Source: Bacillus aerolatus (lineage in GTDB: Bacteria > Bacillota > Bacilli > Bacillales > Domibacillaceae). From it: a stretch of DNA of 64,000 nucleotides. The notes under the pieces are model-generated. The model did not search any database. It saw nothing but the letters and a program-made list of their open reading frames with translations, and was not told where the DNA came from. The DNA is taken from the NCBI RefSeq assembly GCF_009183655.1, contig NZ_WEIO01000005.1:247812-311811 (forward strand), written 5' to 3'. Shown here in pieces: positions 35,824-42,770 of this stretch (position 1 is the stretch's first letter; every line of letters starts with the position of its first letter). The translations under genes and the position numbers were made by a program.

Positions 35824-36996
35824 TTAGTTAGTTGTTTTTTGTAACGTTCCTTTTAAAGCAGGACGGTTAATAGAGAAGATCGAAATATCGTGCTCTGTTT
35901 TACCAGTTAAAGCTAATTGGCTTAACACTTCACCAACTCCACTGGAAAATTTAAATCCATGACCCGAGAAGCCGGCAGCGATGACTACGTTGGAATGTTC
36001 AGGATGTAAGTCTATAACGAAATGTTCATCTAATGTTTTCGTGTACATGCAGACGGCCCCTCTTTTTATCTCTCCATTTGCTTCTGGCATATATTCTTCC
36101 AAGAAAGCGCGAAGATTACTTTCATCTTCTGGATAAACGCCAAATTCGCGATTAATTGTATCAGGGTCAATTTTCTGCCCGAACGTATGATATCCTAATT
36201 TCAATCCGCAGCCGCCGAAGCTTGGGAATCCGTAATAAATACCATTTGGCACTTCAACCATAAATCCTGGGAAATCAATATTATTGCTATACTTTGATTC
36301 ATCGGATTCAAAGAAAGCTACAACTTGACGATATGGCTGTAATGGGATGTCAAGATTTAGTTTGGAAAGTAGTTTGCTATTCCAAGCTCCCATGCTGACA
36401 ATTAATTTATCAGCTGTGTATGATCCATTTGGTGTTTCGATTTTGACTAAGTCCGGTGAAATGTCAAAGTCCTCAACGCGTGTATGTGTTAAAACTTTAG
36501 CACCTCGCGCTTCAGCTAACTCGCGGTAGGCACGAATACAATTTTCACTGAATAATACACCTGAGTTCGGTTCGAAAATAGCATTATAGTTTTCCGGAAC
36601 CGTTATACCCGGCCAACGCTTATTTATTTCATCACCTTCAAGTAAATCAACAGTCAATGAATGTTCCTTTGCCGCTTCCATCGTTTCTGCAACGAAAGCC
36701 GATTCACCTTTAGGACCAAATACGAGTACGCCCGTTTTCGTGAATATTTTATGGTGTGTTTCTTTTTCTAGTTCATACCATAACTCTTGTGATCTTAATG
36801 CAAGAGGAACATATTCTCTTCCCTCACCGTAAGCATGGCGGATAATACGAGTATCACCGTGATGGCTTCCGTTTGTATGCGGCGGATCAAATGCATCCAC
36901 TAATAATGTTTTGACTCCTTGCTTTGCTAATTGATAACCTGCCGCCATTCCCATTGACCCAGCTCCGACAACGATGACATCAAAATGTGTGCTCAT
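35824..36996 (-). CDS. soxA: Monomeric sarcosine oxidase
   Basis: Oxidises sarcosine with O2 to glycine, formaldehyde and H2O2, using covalently bound FAD. The 390 residues begin with VIVVGAGSMGMAAGYQLAKQ (FAD Rossmann motif). Also present are GDTRIIRHAYGEG (flavin-site Arg), GCGLKLGYHTFG (active-site Lys and His), KRGAVCMYTKTLDEH (Cys316 counting Met, the flavin-linked Cys, and Tyr two residues later) and GFSGHGFKFSSG (O2-activating Lys). From memory it is nearly identical to the Bacillus sp. B-0618 enzyme of known structure. CTAGGAGGA precedes the start. It is the first gene of soxA-creatinase. The three products are handled by the glycine operon, HxlAB and the peroxiredoxin operon in this window. 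Confidence 0.97.
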   Translation of the reverse strand: MSTHFDVIVVGAGSMGMAAGYQLAKQGVKTLLVDAFDPPHTNGSHHGDTRIIRHAYGEGREYVPLALRSQELWYELEKETHHKIFTKTGVLVFGPKGESAFVAETMEAAKEHSLTVDLLEGDEINKRWPGITVPENYNAIFEPNSGVLFSENCIRAYRELAEARGAKVLTHTRVEDFDISPDLVKIETPNGSYTADKLIVSMGAWNSKLLSKLNLDIPLQPYRQVVAFFESDESKYSNNIDFPGFMVEVPNGIYYGFPSFGGCGLKLGYHTFGQKIDPDTINREFGVYPEDESNLRAFLEEYMPEANGEIKRGAVCMYTKTLDEHFVIDLHPEHSNVVIAAGFSGHGFKFSSGVGEVLSQLALTGKTEHDISIFSINRPALKGTLQKTTN

Positions 36997-37068
36997 AACA
37001 TTCCTCCTAGAAAAACATTTAAATATTTTTTTAATTTGAAATATTGGGAAAACTTATTTCTTATCTGT

Positions 37069-37097
37069 ATCATACAGCGGTTTATTATAAGTAACAA
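37069..37097 (-). promoter_or_regulatory. Sigma-A promoter of soxA-creatinase
   Basis: On the minus strand -35 TTGTTA (37092-37097), a 17-base spacer and -10 TATGAT (37069-37074), about 75 bases before the soxA start. No HxlR-type box was seen here. Confidence 0.65.
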
Positions 37098-37153
37098 TTG
37101 GATGATGATGCTTAATATTTTTGCAAGTAAAAATATTTGTTGTGCATAACGAA

Positions 37154-37253
37154 CAAAAGCGCAAGCGCCTTGATCAGCCCTCAACAACAAAGAAAAGCAT
37201 GGCATGCGTTGAACCTCCCCCAGTCGCCTGGGAAATCCAACGCATGCCATGCT
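37154..37253. repeat. REP-like GCGCAAGCGCC sequence and a long perfect hairpin
   Basis: AAAAGCGCAAGCGCCTTGAT-CAGCCC at 37154-37179 recurs with one mismatch at 42595-42620. Next to it, AGCATGGCATGCGTTG (37196-37211) and CAACGCATGCCATGCT (37238-37253) form a perfect 16-bp stem whose loop contains a second small stem (CCCAG/CTGGG). It lies between trxB and soxA and probably ends the trxB transcript or insulates the two operons. The rest of 36997-37349 holds the soxA promoter; no gene is seen. Confidence 0.6.
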
Positions 37254-37349
37254 CACTTTCGCTGTCATACACCTTAAAAGCAGCCAGCTGGGCGCGAAAG
37301 AATAAACGCCCGTCTTAATAAAAGGCTTGAGGTTGTGTCCGTCTGCCTA

Positions 37350-38297
37350 TCATGAAAGTGACTCAGCTAATTGCGCGTTTAAGTTTTCCACATAATGCTG
37401 GACTTCTATAGCCGCAACACACCCATCTCCCGTGGCCGTTACAACTTGCCGGACTGCTTCTTTTCTAATATCTCCAATCGCATAAATTCCCGGAATATCC
37501 GTTTTCATTCGATCATCTGTCACAATCCAGCCTTCTTCATCAGTAATCGCTAGATTTTTTACAAAGTCGGAAACAGGATTCATGCCAATGTATTCAAAAA
37601 CACCGTCAGTTGAAAACGTCTTTGTTTCACCCGTTTTTACATTTTCAAGAAGAACACCACTTACTTTGTTTTCTCCAATAATCTCATTCACTAACGTATC
37701 GTAAACAATCTCAATCTTATCGTTTTTAAGCATCCGCTCTACTAAAATAGGCTGCGCTCTAAATCGATCCCGGCGATGTAACACCGTCACTTTTTTAGCA
37801 AACTTCGTTAAAAAAATGGATTCTTCTACTGCGGAATCTCCGCCGCCTACAACGACAAGCTCTTTTTCTTTAAAAAAGGCTCCGTCACAAACAGCACACC
37901 ACGATACACCGCGGCCTGAAAATTCCTCTTCTCCAGGTATACCTAGTTTTTTATATTTAGTGCCTGTAGCTATAATGATAGATTTTGCTTTATACGTTTG
38001 ATTATCCGTATACACAACTTTGATATTGCCTTCATCAGCAATGTCTTGCACATTTGCTTGTTCATATTCTGCTCCAAACTTCAAAGCATGTTCAAACATG
38101 TTTTGCGCCAAGTCTGGCCCGGATATATGCGAATAGCTAGGAAAATTCTCGATTTCTTCCGTATTTTGAAGTTGCCCGCCCGGAACCCCCCGCTCTATAA
38201 GTAAGGTTTTCAGATTGGCCCTTGATGTATAAACAGCAGCGGTCATACCGCCAGGACCCGCACCGATAATAATTACGTCATAAATGTTATCGCTCAT
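37350..38297 (-). CDS. trxB: Thioredoxin reductase
   Basis: A 315-residue flavoprotein reducing thioredoxin with NADPH. GAGPGGMTAAVY (FAD), SWCAVCDGAFF (redox CxxC), GGGDSAVEE and HRRDRFRAQP (the NADPH-preferring HRRxxxR motif), and the C-terminal GIYAIGDIR are all present. ATG 38297, with GAGAGG eight bases upstream, is chosen over an earlier frame opening. It is the last gene of peroxiredoxin-trxA-trxB, next to soxA. As trxB is essential and usually located elsewhere in Bacillus, this may be an additional copy. Confidence 0.93.
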   Translation of the reverse strand: MSDNIYDVIIIGAGPGGMTAAVYTSRANLKTLLIERGVPGGQLQNTEEIENFPSYSHISGPDLAQNMFEHALKFGAEYEQANVQDIADEGNIKVVYTDNQTYKAKSIIIATGTKYKKLGIPGEEEFSGRGVSWCAVCDGAFFKEKELVVVGGGDSAVEESIFLTKFAKKVTVLHRRDRFRAQPILVERMLKNDKIEIVYDTLVNEIIGENKVSGVLLENVKTGETKTFSTDGVFEYIGMNPVSDFVKNLAITDEEGWIVTDDRMKTDIPGIYAIGDIRKEAVRQVVTATGDGCVAAIEVQHYVENLNAQLAESLS

Positions 38298-38343
38298 ATA
38301 CAATACCTCTCTTATCAAAGGAAATAGATTACTTTAGTGCACT

Positions 38344-38661
38344 TTAGAGATATTTAGAAATTAAGTTCTTTAATTTTTCCTCCGGAGAGAACCCCATACT
38401 TTGCTTTGCTACTGAACCATTTTTAAAAATGAGAATAGTAGGGACACTCATAATGTTGAATTGCTGGGCTAAATCACTGCTTTCATCGATATCGACATCC
38501 CCAAATACAACGTTATCCATGCTCTCTGATAAATTGTCCAACACTGGAGCAATCATCTTGCAAGGGCCGCACCAGGGGGCACCAAATTTAATAACGGCTA
38601 CTTCATTAGCAGCTGTCACTTCACCAAAATTAGCTTCATTAACAGTTACTACGTTTGACAT
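38344..38661 (-). CDS. trxA: Thioredoxin
   Basis: 105 residues with the active site APWCGPCKMIAPVLDNL (CGPC about residues 30-33), DVDIDESSDLAQQFNIMSVPT with the cis-Pro, and GFSPEEKLKNLISKYL at the end. AAAGGAGGA lies before the start. It sits between the peroxiredoxin and trxB and would pass electrons from TrxB to that peroxiredoxin. Confidence 0.94.
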   Translation of the reverse strand: MSNVVTVNEANFGEVTAANEVAVIKFGAPWCGPCKMIAPVLDNLSESMDNVVFGDVDIDESSDLAQQFNIMSVPTILIFKNGSVAKQSMGFSPEEKLKNLISKYL

Positions 38662-38717
38662 TGAATCGTCCTCCTTTATAAATGAATCTCCATTTTATAA
38701 TTAGTTAACGCTTGCCA

Positions 38718-39269
38718 TTAGCTAAGGGATAAAGTCTTTTCCCCTGGCTTCCAGTTTGCCGGACATAAGCCGCCCGTTTGTAATGCCTGCAGAACGCGCA
38801 ATGTTTCATTTACGTCACGGCCAATATTGTTATCGAATACAACTTGATACATTAGTTCTCCCTCTGGATTAATAATAAATAATCCGCGAAGAGCAATTCC
38901 TTCTTCTTCAATGAGCACGCCGTATTCCTGGGAGACAACATGATTTGTATCAGCAGCTAAAGGATAATTTAAATCTCCTAACCCGTTGTTTTTACGATCC
39001 GTATTAATCCAGGCAAGGTGAGTGTGTACCGTATCTGTAGATACCCCAATCACTTCTGCGTCTAAATCTTCAAATTCCTCGTAACGGTCGGACATAGCTG
39101 TAATTTCTGTTGGGCATACGAAAGTAAAATCCATTGGATAGAAAAATAGTACCGTCCACTTATCGTTTTTAATATTTTCATCTAAACTTACTTTCTTAAA
39201 TTCCTTATTCGCCATGACTGCATCCATTTCGAAACGAGGAGCTTGGTTACCTACTTTAAGTTCTGCCAT
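38718..39269 (-). CDS. Typical 2-Cys peroxiredoxin (AhpC/Prx type)
   Basis: A 183-residue thioredoxin-dependent peroxidase. The peroxidatic Cys is in [16 protein letters not shown] (about residue 49) and the resolving Cys in [11 protein letters not shown] near the C-terminus. ATG 39269 follows AAAGGGTG; an upstream in-frame start is less likely. It is the first gene of an operon with trxA and trxB and has a PerR-like box at its promoter. It is well suited to remove H2O2 from SoxA (inference from adjacency and chemistry). Confidence 0.92.
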   Translation of the reverse strand: MAELKVGNQAPRFEMDAVMANKEFKKVSLDENIKNDKWTVLFFYPMDFTFVCPTEITAMSDRYEEFEDLDAEVIGVSTDTVHTHLAWINTDRKNNGLGDLNYPLAADTNHVVSQEYGVLIEEEGIALRGLFIINPEGELMYQVVFDNNIGRDVNETLRVLQALQTGGLCPANWKPGEKTLSLS

Positions 39270-39311
39270 TTCATTCACCCTTTACTTTTTATTTAGTTGA
39301 TCTTGTGTTTT

Positions 39312-39363
39312 ATATTATCATAAGTATCAAATGATAATCAATACTTATTTATAATAATTTTAA
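39312..39363 (-). promoter_or_regulatory. Promoter with PerR-like box, peroxiredoxin operon
   Basis: On the minus strand -35 TTGATT (39336-39341), an 18-base spacer and -10 TAATAT (39312-39317). Directly upstream, 39349-39363 reads TTAAAATTATTATAA, one mismatch from the PerR consensus TTATAATNATTATAA. A second dyad, ATTATCAT-N9-ATGATAAT (39314-39338), spans the -10/-35 region. Regulation by the peroxide sensor PerR is likely, and the second dyad may bind it or another Fur-family protein. Confidence 0.6.
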
Positions 39364-39407
39364 TTTAAAACAAAAAACAGTAACAAAAGGAATGCGATCC
39401 TTTATTT

Positions 39408-40316
39408 TTAGTTGCTTACCTTCTCGCTTTTTTCTACAGCATGCCCTCCAAATTCATTGCGCAGTGCTGCTACAACTTTACCTGTGAAAGTGTCGTCTTC
39501 CAAGGATCGATAACGCATCAATAAGGACATGGCGATAACAGGAGTGGCCGTTTGTAAATCCAAAGCCGTTTCAAGCGTCCATTTCCCTTCACCGGAAGAA
39601 TGCATAGTCCCTTTAATTTCATCTAGTCCGGCATCCTTGGAAAAGGCGCGTTCCGTTAATTCCATGAGCCATGAACGAATAACGGAACCGTGATTCCACA
39701 CTTTGGCTACTTTTTCGTAGTCATAATCAAATTCACTTTTCTCTAATATTTCAAATCCTTCCCCAATGGCGGCCATCATCCCGTACTCAATGCCGTTGTG
39801 AACCATTTTTAAGAAGTGGCCGCTGCCCGCTTTTCCTGCATATAAATATCCTTTTTCTACAGCTGTATCCCGAAAAATAGGCTCCACTATACTCCACGCT
39901 TCAGGATCGCCGCCAACCATATAGCAAGCTCCGTTGCGAGCACCTTCCATTCCCCCAGAGGTTCCGGCATCCATAAAGCTCACTCCGTATTCCTTCAGTT
40001 TATTGTACCGGCGAATAGATTCCTTATAGTGGGAATTTCCTGCTTCAATCACGATATCACCACTGCTCAAAAATGGTGTAATCTCATCAATCACCGAATC
40101 AACGACTGCATGCGGCACCATAATCCAGAGAACTCTTGGTTGCGCTAATGATTGAATGAGCTCTTGTAAATTTGACGCGCCCTCAGCCCCGTATTTTCTC
40201 ATTTCCTCAACTGCATCAGGATTCAGATCAAACGCCACTACTTCGTGATTGTGGTCAATTAAATTTTGACCTAAGTTTAATCCCATTTTCCCTAAACCAA
40301 TTAACCCGATTTCCAT
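39408..40316 (-). CDS. 6-phosphogluconate dehydrogenase, short NAD-type (YqeC-like)
   Basis: The 302-residue short form of 6-phosphogluconate dehydrogenase. It has [37 protein letters not shown] and the C-terminal RNEFGGHAVEK. The second Rossmann strand ends in FDLNPDAV; the Asp there favours NAD over NADP, unlike gndA at 556-1980. AGGAGGC precedes the start. It is divergent from hxlR copy 2, behind a promoter with an HxlR box. It would oxidise the 6-phosphogluconate made in formaldehyde dissimilation, yielding NADH for respiration. Confidence 0.9.
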   Translation of the reverse strand: MEIGLIGLGKMGLNLGQNLIDHNHEVVAFDLNPDAVEEMRKYGAEGASNLQELIQSLAQPRVLWIMVPHAVVDSVIDEITPFLSSGDIVIEAGNSHYKESIRRYNKLKEYGVSFMDAGTSGGMEGARNGACYMVGGDPEAWSIVEPIFRDTAVEKGYLYAGKAGSGHFLKMVHNGIEYGMMAAIGEGFEILEKSEFDYDYEKVAKVWNHGSVIRSWLMELTERAFSKDAGLDEIKGTMHSSGEGKWTLETALDLQTATPVIAMSLLMRYRSLEDDTFTGKVVAALRNEFGGHAVEKSEKVSN

Positions 40317-40467
40317 ATTGATTGCCTCCTAAAAAGTATTTTCCGCTTCAAAATTGGAAATATTTCGATAATTTGTTACAATTGAATGTGTAGATGGAAT
40401 GAATTTCACGTAGGGCAGTCTACTCATTCATTGTAGCCTTATGTTCTTGATCACCTATGATAATGCA

Positions 40468-40496
40468 AGTATAGCTCGGAAAATACCCAAATGTAA
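40468..40496 (-). promoter_or_regulatory. Sigma-A promoter of the short gnd
   Basis: On the minus strand -35 TTACAT (40491-40496), a 17-base spacer and -10 TATACT (40468-40473): the same layout as the zwf promoter. The leader to the gene start is about 145 bases and holds partial similarity to the zwf leader (GTTCTT-ATCACCT). Confidence 0.7.
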
Positions 40497-40536
40497 GTAT
40501 GCACTTTTTTAACATATAGTTATAAAAAGTATACCA
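40495..40536. promoter_or_regulatory. HxlR operator candidate 2 (gnd2 / hxlR2)
   Basis: Same 42-bp block as at 5014: AAGTATGCACTTTTTT, ACATATAGT, AAAAAGTATACC. It overlaps the gnd2 -35 by two bases. A TATAGT (40515-40520) inside it, with ATGTAA 18 bases upstream, may be the hxlR2 promoter. Confidence 0.75.
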
Positions 40537-40558
40537 CCATGATAAGGAGCTGAAGGAA

Positions 40559-40927
40559 ATGGGACATCTTCGCAACAAAGTATTTAATTGTGAAAAGGAA
40601 CTGACTCTTTCCATTATTGGAGGCAAGTGGAAAATGCTTATTTTGTGGCACCTTGGTAAAGAGGGTACAAAACGGTTTAGCGAACTAAAATCTCTCATGC
40701 CTGGTGTCACTCAAAAAATGCTTGTTAATCAATTGCGGGAACTTGAAAGGGATTTAATTGTTCATCGTGAAATTTACCCTGTCGTTCCTCCGAAAGTAGA
40801 ATATTCATTAACAAAACAAGGAGAAAGTCTCCTCCCTATTCTCGAGATTATGTATGAGTGGGGCAAAAATTATAAAAAAACCCTCTCAGAAAAAAGAGAA
40901 GCGGAAATCAACAGGGCTGTAAAATAA
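40559..40927 (+). CDS. hxlR: HxlR formaldehyde-sensing activator, copy 2
   Basis: 122 residues: [18 protein letters not shown], then the [16 protein letters not shown] winged-helix core. Cys11 and Lys13, the reported formaldehyde cross-link pair of HxlR, are present. AAGGAG precedes the start. It lies upstream of hxlAB in the B. subtilis-like position and is therefore probably the ancestral copy; copy 1 at 5082 shares most residues but has Cys5, Thr/Arg changes and a different C-terminal tail. It likely activates hxlAB, gnd2 and possibly zwf-pgi-gndA. Confidence 0.92.
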   Translation: MGHLRNKVFNCEKELTLSIIGGKWKMLILWHLGKEGTKRFSELKSLMPGVTQKMLVNQLRELERDLIVHREIYPVVPPKVEYSLTKQGESLLPILEIMYEWGKNYKKTLSEKREAEINRAVK

Positions 40928-41060
40928 ACAGATTTCATCCAAAAGTAAGATACACTGTCGGATCGTAACAAAACCCATGCACAAAGCCTTTATACGGTCG
41001 CTGCACACGTTTTTTGTGTACATAGACTTTCCGGTGATTGTTGTCTTTTTCTCCTCCCAC

Positions 41061-41101
41061 AGTATACTTTTGGTTACTATATGATATTAAAGTGCGTACT
41101 T
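41061..41101. promoter_or_regulatory. HxlR operator candidate 3 (hxlAB)
   Basis: In reverse complement AAGTACGCACTTT, CATATAGT, AAAAGTATAC, with the same internal spacing as the boxes at 5014 and 40495, pointing towards hxlA. It overlaps the -35 region of hxlA by two bases. Confidence 0.78.
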
Positions 41102-41128
41102 CTTTTTTAAAAAGATACGTACTACAAT
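41100..41128 (+). promoter_or_regulatory. Activator-dependent promoter of hxlAB
   Basis: -10 TACAAT (41123-41128) with 17 bases to a poor -35 (TTCTTT, 41100-41105). A weak -35 directly beside an HxlR box is what an activator-dependent promoter should look like. About 50 bases of leader precede hxlA. Confidence 0.65.
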
Positions 41129-41178
41129 AGGATTTAGATTCACATCAAACAAAAAATTATTTAAGGAGTGAAGTAATA

Positions 41179-41820
41179 ATGGAACTTCAATTAGCGTTGG
41201 ATCTTGTAAACATCCCGGAAGCAAAGGCAGTAGTAAAAGAGGTCGCGGAACATATCGATATCGTTGAAATCGGTACACCAGTTGTTATTAACGAAGGATT
41301 GAAAGCGGTAAAAGAAATCAAAGAAGCATTTCCTAATTTAAAAGTATTGGCTGACTTGAAAATCATGGACGCAGGTGCATATGAAGTAATGAAAGCATCT
41401 GAAGCTGGTGCTGATATTATCACTGTACTTGGCGCAACAGACGATGCAACGATTAAAGGTGCCGTAGAAGAAGCTAAAAAACAAGGAACACAAATTCTTG
41501 TTGATATGATTAACGTAAAGGACCTTGAGCAACGTGCGAAAGAAATTGATGCACTAGGCGTTGACTACATTTGCGTACACACTGGCTACGATCTTCAAGC
41601 AGCCGGCGAAAACTCTTTCCAACAACTTCAAACAATTAAGAGCGTTGTAAAAAATGCAAAAACAGCTATCGCAGGCGGTATTAAATTAGATACACTTCCG
41701 GAAGTTGTTCAAACACAACCTGATCTTGTCATTGTAGGCGGCGGAATTACTGGACAAGAAGATAAAAAGGCTGTAGCAGCTAAGATGGAATCATTGATTA
41801 AACAAGAGTCACTTGCATAA
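41179..41820 (+). CDS. hxlA: 3-hexulose-6-phosphate synthase
   Basis: Condenses formaldehyde with ribulose 5-phosphate to hexulose 6-phosphate. The 213 residues form a TIM barrel with the family's catalytic pattern: LALDLV at the N-terminus, VEIGTPV, the Asp-x-Lys-x-x-Asp of LADLKIMDAG, DYICVHTGYD, and the phosphate-binding AIAGGI and VIVGGGIT. AAGGAG lies ten bases before the ATG. It is followed by hxlB after 12 bases. It is the formaldehyde-fixing step behind SoxA and, in part, competes with folate-linked C1 routes. Confidence 0.97.
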   Translation: MELQLALDLVNIPEAKAVVKEVAEHIDIVEIGTPVVINEGLKAVKEIKEAFPNLKVLADLKIMDAGAYEVMKASEAGADIITVLGATDDATIKGAVEEAKKQGTQILVDMINVKDLEQRAKEIDALGVDYICVHTGYDLQAAGENSFQQLQTIKSVVKNAKTAIAGGIKLDTLPEVVQTQPDLVIVGGGITGQEDKKAVAAKMESLIKQESLA

Positions 41821-41832
41821 GAAGGTTAAGTA

Positions 41833-42396
41833 ATGGTTATGCAAACAACTCAATACTTAAATGAGATCATTAAAGAGTTAAGTAATACTACCGCCTTAAT
41901 ATCCGATGAAGAATCCGAAAAACTAGTAGATTATATTTTAGAATCTAAGAAAATTTTCGTAGCTGGGGCGGGTCGATCCGGGTTTATGGGCAAATCCTTT
42001 GCCATGCGGATGATGCATATGGGATTGGATTCCTACGTAGTAGGAGAAACCGTCACTGCTAACCTGGAAGAAGACGATATATTAATTATTGGTTCCGGCT
42101 CAGGTGAAACGAAAAGTTTAGTTTCAATGGCTGAAAAAGCCAAAAGCATAGGCGGAAAAGTCGTGGCTGTTACCATTTATCCTGATTCTACAATTGGAAA
42201 ATTAGCAGATATGACCGTTAAATTGCCTGGCGCGCCTAAAGACCAATCGGAAAGCGAATACAAGACCATTCAGCCGATGGGATCTTTGTTTGAACAAACT
42301 CTTTTATTATTCTATGATTCTATCATTTTGAGATTTATGGAGAAAAAAGGGTTGAATTCAACGACAATGTATGGCAAACATGCCAACCTTGAATAG
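41833..42396 (+). CDS. hxlB: 6-phospho-3-hexuloisomerase
   Basis: Isomerises hexulose 6-phosphate to fructose 6-phosphate. A SIS-domain protein of 187 residues with VAGAGRSGFMGKSFAMRMMH (phosphate site), IGSGSGETKSLV and KTIQPMGSLFEQTLLLF. The first ATG follows AAGG by seven bases; a start two codons later would match the B. subtilis length. It ends before a strong terminator. Confidence 0.96.
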   Translation: MVMQTTQYLNEIIKELSNTTALISDEESEKLVDYILESKKIFVAGAGRSGFMGKSFAMRMMHMGLDSYVVGETVTANLEEDDILIIGSGSGETKSLVSMAEKAKSIGGKVVAVTIYPDSTIGKLADMTVKLPGAPKDQSESEYKTIQPMGSLFEQTLLLFYDSIILRFMEKKGLNSTTMYGKHANLE

Positions 42397-42533
42397 AATA
42401 CCCTTTTGATCGGTGCAGTACAAAAATATCATTTTTCAGATATGCCCCCTTTCATATATCTGAATCATTCACGAATTGTATAGCTAGTAATCCCTTAAAT
42501 TTGTGGTGTGACTCCTCCCAAGGAAATGATTAG

Positions 42534-42545
42534 AAGTGCATACTT
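42534..42545. promoter_or_regulatory. Orphan HxlR half-site-like sequence
   Basis: AAGTGCATACTT is the exact complement of the conserved left arm of the HxlR boxes, but the right arm (AAAAGTATAC) is absent at the expected distance and no promoter is seen. It is probably a relic or chance match downstream of hxlB. Confidence 0.2.
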
Positions 42546-42550
42546 AAACA

Positions 42551-42590
42551 GCCTGAGTCCTAAATAGGACTCAGGCTTTTAAATTTTTAA
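42551..42590 (+). terminator. Intrinsic terminator of hxlAB
   Basis: GCCTGAGTCC-TAAATA-GGACTCAGGC, a perfect 10-bp stem followed by TTTTAAATTTTT. Confidence 0.92.
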
Positions 42591-42594
42591 GAAT

Positions 42595-42770
42595 AAAAGC
42601 GCAAGCGCCTTGACCAGCCCCGACAAGCAAATGTTCTTTCCTCAATGTCTAGCTGCAGGCGCAAGCGCCTTCCGCTTTTCTATAAAGAAGTCCGCTTTTT
42701 GACTTCATTGAGGAAAGGTTATTTGACACCGAGGGGCTAGGCGCTGGAGCTAGACGTAGACCTGTTCCAG
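42595..42770. repeat. REP-like repeat with GCGCAAGCGCC and GGGGCTAGGCGCTGGAGCT
   Basis: Two GCGCAAGCGCCTT units (42599 and 42659), an inverted pair CTTTCCTCAATG/CATTGAGGAAAG, and a right end GAGGGGCTAGGCGCTGGAGC that is the partial complement of the left end. I recall this type as a dispersed repeat in Bacillus genomes. Its right edge runs into the 3' end of the M20 gene at 42737, giving that protein an unusual Ser-rich C-terminus. Confidence 0.6.

Noticed and set aside
36993..37268. 91-codon minus-strand frame upstream of soxA
   Set aside because: It runs through the GCGCAAGCGCC repeat and the perfect hairpin, overlaps the soxA start and promoter, and has no ribosome site.
42534..42545. Fourth HxlR operator
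   Set aside because: Only the left arm is present; the right arm and a promoter in the conserved geometry are missing.
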